A stretch of DNA of 18,353 nucleotides, from positions 1 through 18,353 of the forward strand of contig DASXZC010000160.1 of NCBI GenBank assembly GCA_036502165.1, read 5' to 3'. The notes under the pieces were generated by a model. It saw nothing but the letters and a program-made list of their open reading frames with translations. It ran no database searches and was not told where the DNA came from. A program made the position numbers and the translations under genes. Each line of letters begins with the position of its first letter. Positions within the stretch are counted from its first letter, which is position 1. The stretch comes from F-183 sp036502165 (GTDB taxonomy: Bacteria > Acidobacteriota > Terriglobia > Bryobacterales > Bryobacteraceae). Positions 1-5,109 of this stretch are shown here, piece after piece.

Positions 1-123
1 CAGAATGATGAGGAAATCGAGCGTCAACGCCAACAATCGCGCCACCGGCCCGGCGAGCGGCAACGAGAAAGAGATCCCCTCCGGAGTCCGTATGTCGAGA
101 GCGGGCGCCGCCGATGCGGTCAT
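1..123 (-). CDS. RDD family membrane protein, N-terminal fragment
   Basis: Only the first 41 codons lie in the window; the gene runs off the left edge. The fragment begins MTASAAPALDIRTPEG and continues into a hydrophobic stretch with the pattern ARLLALTLDF. That Arg plus downstream Asp at the start of the first membrane segment is the signature that names the RDD family. RDD proteins are small integral membrane proteins of mostly unknown, possibly transport, function. The start codon overlaps the stop of the SpoIIM-family gene by 4 bases (ATGA), so the two are translationally coupled. RDD and SpoIIM genes are commonly neighbours in bacteria, often near MoxR ATPase and DUF58 genes, which would then be expected beyond the left edge. 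The identification rests on a short fragment. Confidence 0.72.
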   Translation of the reverse strand, partial: MTASAAPALDIRTPEGISFSLPLAGPVARLLALTLDFLIIL

Positions 124-1112
124 GCTAATTTCTTCCGTCCCGATTGGCTCAAATAAAAGATCAGCGCCGTCAGCTCCACCAATCCGAATGAGATTTTCAC
201 TCCATAAGGAACGACCGGCTCATGGTACTGCGAGAAGAACGCCTCGATGATGCCCGCCCACACGAGGAACAACGCCGCTCCGCAAATGAGCGTCACCACG
301 TCGTGTGAAATCTCGCGGAGCCTCTGCCTCCGCGTCTGCCGGCTGCCCCATCCGATCAGCGCGTGCGCAATCAGCAATCCCGCTTGCCCGGCTAACAAAA
401 TCGCAGGAATTTCGATCACACCATGCGGCAGCAGCCAGCCCAGCAGAAAGATCGTCTCGCCGCCCGTGACGTAGTCGTACGCCACCGCCCCGAGGATCAC
501 GCCGTTATAAAACAGCAGCACCACCGTGCCCACGCCGAACGTCATCCCGAGCCCCATTGCCAGAATCGAGACGCGCGTGTTGTTCTGCATCAACTGAGCC
601 GAAAACGTCGCTTTGCGTCCTTCGAGCCGCTTGCCTTTGTCCTCTCGCTCGAGCGCGACCCGTTCATGCGGAGTCATCTGCAAATGCTCGAACGGCATCA
701 GGACCGATTTCGCATCCGGATCGATTGCCAATGCCCCCGCGCCAAACGCCACGCCCCCGATCGTCAACAGCGTCGACATCGCAAACGCTTGGATCCTTCG
801 CCGGAACGCGTGCGGCAGCGTCGCCGACACCCACTCCCATGCATGAAATCTTCGCCGTCCCCGCGACTCGTGGATCTCCGCATACGCGCGGCTCACGAGC
901 CATTCGAGGTATCCGCGCAGCTCCGGCTCCGACGCCATCGCTCCCACGCGCCCCAGCGCGGACGAAGTCCGTTGATACAAATAATGCAGCCGCTGCGCCT
1001 CGCCCATCGGCATCTCCGCGCCGGGATTATCGTCGAGCCGCTTCAGGAACTGCTCGAGCGCCGTCCAGTGCGGCCGTTCGGTCTCAACGAATCGGGCTAA
1101 GTCGACAATCAT
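120..1112 (-). CDS. SpoIIM-family (stage II sporulation protein M-like) integral membrane protein
   Basis: The 330-residue protein has a cytoplasmic-looking N-terminal part (about 1-105) rich in charged residues, then a multi-span membrane domain. Family hallmarks are visible: an NN pair at 177-178, GVGT at 193-196, an NG at 203-204, and the block LLPHGVIEIPA at 227-237 with a conserved Pro-His-Gly and Glu. These match the SpoIIM/DUF95 domain. In spore formers SpoIIM takes part in engulfment. In non-sporulating phyla the homologue is a membrane protein of unknown role usually encoded with an RDD protein, as here, so sporulation should not be inferred. It lies 15 bases downstream of the MscS gene and overlaps the RDD gene by 4 bases, indicating one operon. 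No clear Shine-Dalgarno sequence is seen. Confidence 0.88.
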   Translation of the reverse strand: MIVDLARFVETERPHWTALEQFLKRLDDNPGAEMPMGEAQRLHYLYQRTSSALGRVGAMASEPELRGYLEWLVSRAYAEIHESRGRRRFHAWEWVSATLPHAFRRRIQAFAMSTLLTIGGVAFGAGALAIDPDAKSVLMPFEHLQMTPHERVALEREDKGKRLEGRKATFSAQLMQNNTRVSILAMGLGMTFGVGTVVLLFYNGVILGAVAYDYVTGGETIFLLGWLLPHGVIEIPAILLAGQAGLLIAHALIGWGSRQTRRQRLREISHDVVTLICGAALFLVWAGIIEAFFSQYHEPVVPYGVKISFGLVELTALIFYLSQSGRKKLA

Positions 1113-1127
1113 GACGCGGGAAGAAGA

Positions 1128-2069
1128 CTACTCTTCTTTCTCTCCTCCGCCCTCGGCTTCTTTGCCTTCTTCTTCCTCACCTTCCTCCTCTTCGCCCTTT
1201 TCCCCTTCCTCTTTCTCGGCGCCTTCCTCTTCTTTTTCCTTCTTGCCCTTCGAATCCTTATACATCATGCGCGGAGCCGGATATTCTCCGAAGCCCATAT
1301 CGCCGAATGCTTCGTCGATCGCCTCGGTGATCTCCTCATGGATCCCGAGTGCCTTCGCCATGGGGCAGCGCAATTTTGCCACCAGCACCGGACCCCAAAC
1401 CGTAAACCGCGCGATCACCAGTTCGACGGAATCAGCATCCACGCCATCGATCGTTGCGAGCGCCGCCTTCAGTTTATCGCCGCGCTTGCGATGCGGAAAT
1501 CCGAACGCCACCTGGAACTCGACTTCCAACTCCTCGCTTCCGTCGATCGCCTTCGTGCGCGTCGAATGGTTCGTGATATTGCCGCCGAACAATTTTCCGT
1601 TCGGAACGAGCGTCTCTTCTCCCTCTGGATTTTCGAATTTCGTAATGAACAGCCCGATTTCCTTGATGCGTCCTTCGGTTCCGCCTCCCGAAACAGAATC
1701 GCCGACTTTAAACGGCCGCATCAGGATCATGAAAACCCCCGCTGCGAAGTTGCCCAGGATCCCCGACCACGCCGCGCCGATCGCGAGTCCGACACCAGCC
1801 GCGAGCGCTGCAAAGCTGGTCGTCGGAATCCCCAGGTAGTCAATGACTGCCAGCGCGAGGAACACAGTCAACGCGCCCTGCAGGATCGACGCCATATACC
1901 GGATCAGCGTGGCGTCGAATTTATTGAGTGTGAACGCCCGTGACATCAGGCCGACGATGAACTTGATCACCCACCGTCCGATGATCCATATAACGATCGC
2001 CCCAACAAGCCGGAATGCCACCGGAGTCGCGTACAGTTGTATAGTTTCGAGAGCCTTGGTTAAATCCAT
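1128..2069 (-). CDS. MscS-family mechanosensitive channel with Glu-rich C-terminal tail
   Basis: The 313-residue protein has three predicted membrane helices (about 17-39, 61-81 and 84-118). The third is the Gly/Ala-rich pore helix (AALAAGVGLAIGAAW), followed by the family's GILGNFAAGVFMILMRPFKVGD type junction into the beta domain. The cytosolic part contains the expected LVPNGKLFGGNITNHS segment. MscS channels sit in the inner membrane and release solutes on hypo-osmotic shock. The unusual part is the tail at about 272-313, which is almost entirely Glu, Lys and Gly with several EEEE runs. E. coli MscS (286 residues) has no such tail. The gene is 45 bases downstream of the secreted regulatory-like protein and 15 bases upstream of the SpoIIM gene. 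No strong ribosome site precedes the ATG. Family assignment is firm; a role for the tail is unknown. Confidence 0.93.
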   Translation of the reverse strand: MDLTKALETIQLYATPVAFRLVGAIVIWIIGRWVIKFIVGLMSRAFTLNKFDATLIRYMASILQGALTVFLALAVIDYLGIPTTSFAALAAGVGLAIGAAWSGILGNFAAGVFMILMRPFKVGDSVSGGGTEGRIKEIGLFITKFENPEGEETLVPNGKLFGGNITNHSTRTKAIDGSEELEVEFQVAFGFPHRKRGDKLKAALATIDGVDADSVELVIARFTVWGPVLVAKLRCPMAKALGIHEEITEAIDEAFGDMGFGEYPAPRMMYKDSKGKKEKEEEGAEKEEGEKGEEEEGEEEEGKEAEGGGEKEE

Positions 2070-2114
2070 GAGAGGTATTCGAAAGTCTATAAGAAGGTCA
2101 GCCCGTGCCGCAAG

Positions 2115-3755
2115 CTAGCGATTCGCCATTCTGATCAGCGTCAGTTTCTTCGACTCATGGTCTTTCTCTTCGAGCTTGAACCGCTCACCGCGTTTCTCGT
2201 ATTGCGTCAGAAATTCGGGATCGAACCACGACCCTGTCTCGATCGAATCAAACGCGAACAGGACGTACTCACCCGGCGCTATCCCGCGGATCTCGAAATG
2301 GCCGTTCTGATCGCTCGCAGTCTGATGATGCATCGACAGTGATTCCCGCTTCGCCTCGTCGGCCGGCACGAGCACGACCGTCGCATTCGCTCCCGGGCCA
2401 TCGTCACCAGCGTCAACGGTCCCTTCGACCGACGCCGCACCGCGCCGCATCACGATTTCGAGCTCCGGGCCTTCGATCACGTTGATCAATTCGTTGACGA
2501 CGGGTTCGTTGCCGTAGACCATCGATTTGACATAATCCTGCGGCGACGCGCCCTCGATCCGGATCCTCGTCTGTTGTGGTGTAAGCTCGAGGAATTCGAA
2601 AGGATTGTGCCCCTCGCTTTCGGAAAATTGGCCGATGCGGCTTTGGTCCAGGCGGATGACTGGTGTGGCCGCGCCTTCAGTCCGCTTCTCGCCATCCCAG
2701 CGAATGCGTCCCGCCATCTTGATGAACGGCTGGAGCGGAAGCTGCAGCCCGTCGATATCCTGATCGCCAACGTCGAGTGGCACCTGCACGTAATACTTCG
2801 ACTCCTCTGAGTCGCTTCGCAGCACGTACCGCCCAGGAAACACGGCGTGAAATTCGAACGCCGTTGTGCCGTTGCCGGTCGTGACGACAGCTGTTTGCAA
2901 AGCGCGAGGCGATACGTCATCCGCTGCGCCAGCCTGCAGAGCGACATAGGTGCGCGGCAGCTTCATGCCCGCGGGTACCACGATTCTGCCGCTGACCCGC
3001 CGGCCCACGGCCTTGACCATTCGGATATCCACCCCCTGGCGACTCGCTCCGGCAGCGACTTCCACTGCCATGGCCGCGCCGATATCCGTGACACCTGGAA
3101 AATACATCGGGGGATACGCGAGCAGGGCCGCATCCTTGGAAATATGATTCGTGCCCGCGAACATCGAGTCGGGATGAGTTTCGACGGCGGCGATGTAATA
3201 TCGTCCCGCGCCGAGCTCGCGGATCCGGTACTCGCCCAGATCGTTGGTCTCCACAAACCCTGCCGGCGCCAGCACCTTCAAACCGTCGATCCATCGAAGC
3301 CGCAACGCGTGAATTTGCACTTGCTGAAACGGCTCCCCGTCGGAATCGAGGATCCGGCCGCTGATGATCCCCTGCGGTATCAACGTCAACTTGACCTGCG
3401 CGAGATCGTCACCCGAGGCCAGTTTCACGATGAGTCCGGTGGAGAAGCGGCCTGAGCCTGTTGGCGTGGGAGCCATGAATCCCCGCCGTGTCGCGGTCAA
3501 CCGGTAGCTACCCGGCTCGACCCCTTTGAATGCGAACTCGCCGGCAGCATTGGCGGAAAACGAATAGACGGTCGCTTGTTGAGAAGAGCGATCGCTAGTG
3601 GACGACTGCATCAACATGACAATCGCCTTCGTCACCGGTTCGCCCGTGACCGAGTTCAACACGACCCCCTTCACCGACGCGAGTTTATTTTCGGATTGTG
3701 CCCATGCGCACAAGGCGGCGATCGAAATCCCCGACAATATCCGAATCAACCGCAC
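2115..3755 (-). CDS. Secreted carboxypeptidase-regulatory-like (Cna-B-type) beta-sandwich protein
   Basis: The 546-residue protein starts at GTG, with an AAAGGAG ribosome site 7 bases upstream. A signal peptide is clear: MRLIRILSGISIAALCAWA, with likely cleavage near residue 19-20. At least three repeats of the carboxypeptidase regulatory-like fold are visible. They lie at about 27-115 (V-x-G-V-V-L-N-S-x-T-G-E-P), about 131-195 (ISGRILDSDGEPF, then LGEYRIRELGAGRYYIAA) and about 440-520 (ASVEGTVD, then GHFEIRGIAPGEYVLFAF). The middle part (about 215-435) is less clear but looks beta-rich. No peptidase active site is present, so the protein is not an enzyme of that class. Such proteins are very abundant in Acidobacteriota and are presumed to be envelope or extracellular proteins. 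It follows the SDR gene by 12 bases, with the SDR stop codon inside its ribosome site region. Confidence 0.85.
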   Translation of the reverse strand: MRLIRILSGISIAALCAWAQSENKLASVKGVVLNSVTGEPVTKAIVMLMQSSTSDRSSQQATVYSFSANAAGEFAFKGVEPGSYRLTATRRGFMAPTPTGSGRFSTGLIVKLASGDDLAQVKLTLIPQGIISGRILDSDGEPFQQVQIHALRLRWIDGLKVLAPAGFVETNDLGEYRIRELGAGRYYIAAVETHPDSMFAGTNHISKDAALLAYPPMYFPGVTDIGAAMAVEVAAGASRQGVDIRMVKAVGRRVSGRIVVPAGMKLPRTYVALQAGAADDVSPRALQTAVVTTGNGTTAFEFHAVFPGRYVLRSDSEESKYYVQVPLDVGDQDIDGLQLPLQPFIKMAGRIRWDGEKRTEGAATPVIRLDQSRIGQFSESEGHNPFEFLELTPQQTRIRIEGASPQDYVKSMVYGNEPVVNELINVIEGPELEIVMRRGAASVEGTVDAGDDGPGANATVVLVPADEAKRESLSMHHQTASDQNGHFEIRGIAPGEYVLFAFDSIETGSWFDPEFLTQYEKRGERFKLEEKDHESKKLTLIRMANR

Positions 3756-3767
3756 CGGCGCACTCCT

Positions 3768-4523
3768 TTAAATATTCGATTTTCCCTGCGACCCGTCCAC
3801 CGCCCAACACGCGCCCGTCACGAGCCCCGCCCGTTCGCTCGCCAGCAACGCCACCACATCCGCGACTTCTTCCGGCTTTCCGAATCGTCCGAGTGGCATA
3901 TCGCTCTCGACGAATGCTTCGATTTTCGCAGGATCCACCTTCATCCGCTTGTCCCATCCGCCCTCCGGAAACCACACCGATCCAGGAGCCACCACGTTCA
4001 CCAGAATCCCATCCTTCGCGAGATCCTGCGCCATGGATTTCGACATGCTGATCACCGCCGCCTTCCCCGCGTTGTACGCCGAGCCGCCACCGCTCTCGCG
4101 TCCCCAAACTGACGCGATGTTTATGATCCTTCCCCATCCCGCGCTTCTCATGTGCGGAATCGCGGCCTTGCTCGCATAGAGAGTGGACATCACGTTCACA
4201 TCGAGCACCGCTCGCCATTGATCGACTGTCGACTGCGTGAACGTCCCGCCTCCCAGCGATCCGCCTACATTATTGACGAGGATGTCCAAGCGCCCCCACT
4301 GCGCCGCCGCCGCGTCAATGAATCGGCGAGCATCTTCCTCGCGAGTGACATCGGCATTCATGGCGAACCATCCACGCGTACGTCCCGCCTCTACCCCGGC
4401 TTCAGAGCGTGCGCAAACAGCGACATGAGCTCCTTCGGCCGCAAGCAATTCCGCGATCGCCAAGCCAATGCCGCGCGTACCTCCGGTCACTGCCGCAACG
4501 CGTCCTTTCAATCCCAGATCCAT
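3768..4523 (-). CDS. SDR-family NAD(P)-dependent oxidoreductase
   Basis: The 251-residue protein is a classical short-chain dehydrogenase/reductase. The cofactor-binding motif TGGTRGIG is at residues 13-20, NNVG at 84-87, Asn110 in the DVN segment, and the catalytic set is Ser138, Tyr150 and Lys154 in YNAGK. The Ser-to-Tyr spacing is one residue shorter than in FabG. A late VDG motif, with GACWAVDGSQG near the C-terminus, is typical of FabG-like members. The acidic residue expected after the second beta strand is replaced by CARS with Arg39, which suggests NADP(H) preference; this is inference. The substrate cannot be read from the sequence. It is the first gene of the leftward run. The ATG has no Shine-Dalgarno sequence and lies 6 bases after a -10-like TACACT, so the message is probably leaderless. 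Confidence 0.92.
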   Translation of the reverse strand: MDLGLKGRVAAVTGGTRGIGLAIAELLAAEGAHVAVCARSEAGVEAGRTRGWFAMNADVTREEDARRFIDAAAAQWGRLDILVNNVGGSLGGGTFTQSTVDQWRAVLDVNVMSTLYASKAAIPHMRSAGWGRIINIASVWGRESGGGSAYNAGKAAVISMSKSMAQDLAKDGILVNVVAPGSVWFPEGGWDKRMKVDPAKIEAFVESDMPLGRFGKPEEVADVVALLASERAGLVTGACWAVDGSQGKSNI

Positions 4524-4769
4524 AGGTCAAGTGTAGCCGCCGTCCTGAGCGAGGCAAAATAGACCACGGCCGCCGCAAGCTCCGGTACCCAAAAGCAAAC
4601 CGTTTACTGTCTTAGACATACGCGAACCATTCCCCTGTGGAAATCGCTTAACATGGAGCTATTTTAATCGCGCCTTAAGGCCCACTTCATGTAGCCGTGA
4701 GATTCTTGTCTTCGTGAGGCGATCGCATGGTCGTCCATCACTAACCCAATAGGAGATCCACACACCACC
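4524..4769. other. Intergenic region between divergent genes
   Basis: These 246 bases separate the leftward SDR operon from the rightward small secreted peptide. The left end holds the SDR promoter. A 10-base palindrome with core CCTTAAGG lies near 4672-4681, and a GCGATCGC palindrome lies near 4720-4727. An AGGAG at 4751-4755 serves the peptide gene. I see no convincing -35/-10 pair for the rightward gene and no coding sequence. Confidence 0.4.
4530..4558 (-). promoter_or_regulatory. Putative promoter of the SDR-led operon, giving a leaderless mRNA
   Basis: On the minus strand a -10-like TACACT (4530-4535) is followed by TGACCT and then the ATG at 4523. A weak -35-like TTTGCC (4553-4558) lies 17 bases upstream. 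With the usual 6-7 base distance from -10 to the first transcribed base, transcription would begin at or next to the A of the ATG. This was read by eye, with no transcript data. Confidence 0.45.
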
Positions 4770-4925
4770 ATGAAAAAACTGATGACCATCATGCTGAGCC
4801 TGGCCTTTTTGACTGGCGCCATTGCTCTCGCCGATGACGCGAAGGACGCCAAGACCACCAAGACCAAGACCAACAAGAAGAACAAGACCAACAAGAAGGA
4901 CACCAAGACCCCGCCCAAGAGCTAA
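4770..4925 (+). CDS. Small secreted Lys/Thr/Asn-rich peptide (51 residues)
   Basis: An ATG at 4770 opens a 51-codon gene ending in TAA. Residues 1-21 form a clean signal peptide (MKKLMTIMLSLAFLTGAIALA), with likely cleavage before the DDAKD segment. The mature part of about 30 residues consists almost only of Lys, Thr, Asn and Asp and ends in TPPKS, so it is strongly basic and probably disordered. A 15-base direct repeat (4866-4880 and 4884-4898) underlies the repeated KTNKK. The AGGAG at 4751-4755 is rather far away (14 bases). A strong hairpin terminator follows, so the gene appears to be a single-gene transcript. Short exported Lys/Thr-rich peptides of this kind recur in Acidobacteriota as I recall them, without assigned function. 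Cell-wall or anionic-polymer binding is only a guess. Confidence 0.72.
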   Translation: MKKLMTIMLSLAFLTGAIALADDAKDAKTTKTKTNKKNKTNKKDTKTPPKS

Positions 4926-4978
4926 CTGCTCTTTTGCCGGTTGTTCTTTCGTTTAGAAGGTCCAATTCGATTTCTGGA

Positions 4979-5017
4979 AAACGGCGCGATTGCCTCAATC
5001 AGGCAATCACGCCGTTT
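4979..5017 (+). terminator. Rho-independent terminator-like hairpin
   Basis: A 17-base stem with a single mismatch (arms 4979-4995 and 5001-5017, mismatch 4987/5009) closes a 5-base loop (CAATC). It is followed by CCTTTTCC. It lies about 50 bases after the stop of the small secreted peptide and before the next gene, and no other hairpin in the window is as long. Confidence 0.75.
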
Positions 5018-5060
5018 CCTTTTCCAGCCTTCCGCTCGACTCCAAAAAGTGAGATCCTGT

Positions 5061-5090
5061 TCGGATCCGAATTCGATGACAGCTCGAATT
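5061..5090 (+). repeat. Two adjacent small palindromes upstream of the 998-residue protein gene
   Basis: TCGGATCCGA (5061-5070) is a perfect 10-base palindrome. It is followed directly by an inverted repeat AATTCGA / TCGAATT (5070-5076 and 5084-5090) with a 7-base loop. The second hairpin ends three bases before the ribosome site GAGGAGGAG (5093-5101). The pair could be an operator or a leader structure; the sequence alone does not decide. Confidence 0.35.
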
Positions 5091-5109
5091 AAGAGGAGGA
5101 GTCGGACCT

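Noticed and set aside
423..1100. Long plus-strand frame opposite the SpoIIM gene
   Set aside because: It is rich in Arg, His and Pro with no domain, and it mirrors a well-supported membrane protein; it is a GC-rich shadow.
1..1112. Sporulation capability suggested by the SpoIIM homologue
   Set aside because: SpoIIM-like proteins with RDD neighbours are widespread in bacteria that do not form spores.
1111..1839. Ser/Pro-rich plus-strand frame opposite the MscS gene
   Set aside because: The Ser-rich start is only the reverse of the Glu-coding tail of MscS.
4866..4898. Direct repeat as a possible CRISPR or mobile-element end
   Set aside because: The 15-base repeat is within the coding sequence of the Lys/Thr-rich peptide and reflects its repeated residues.
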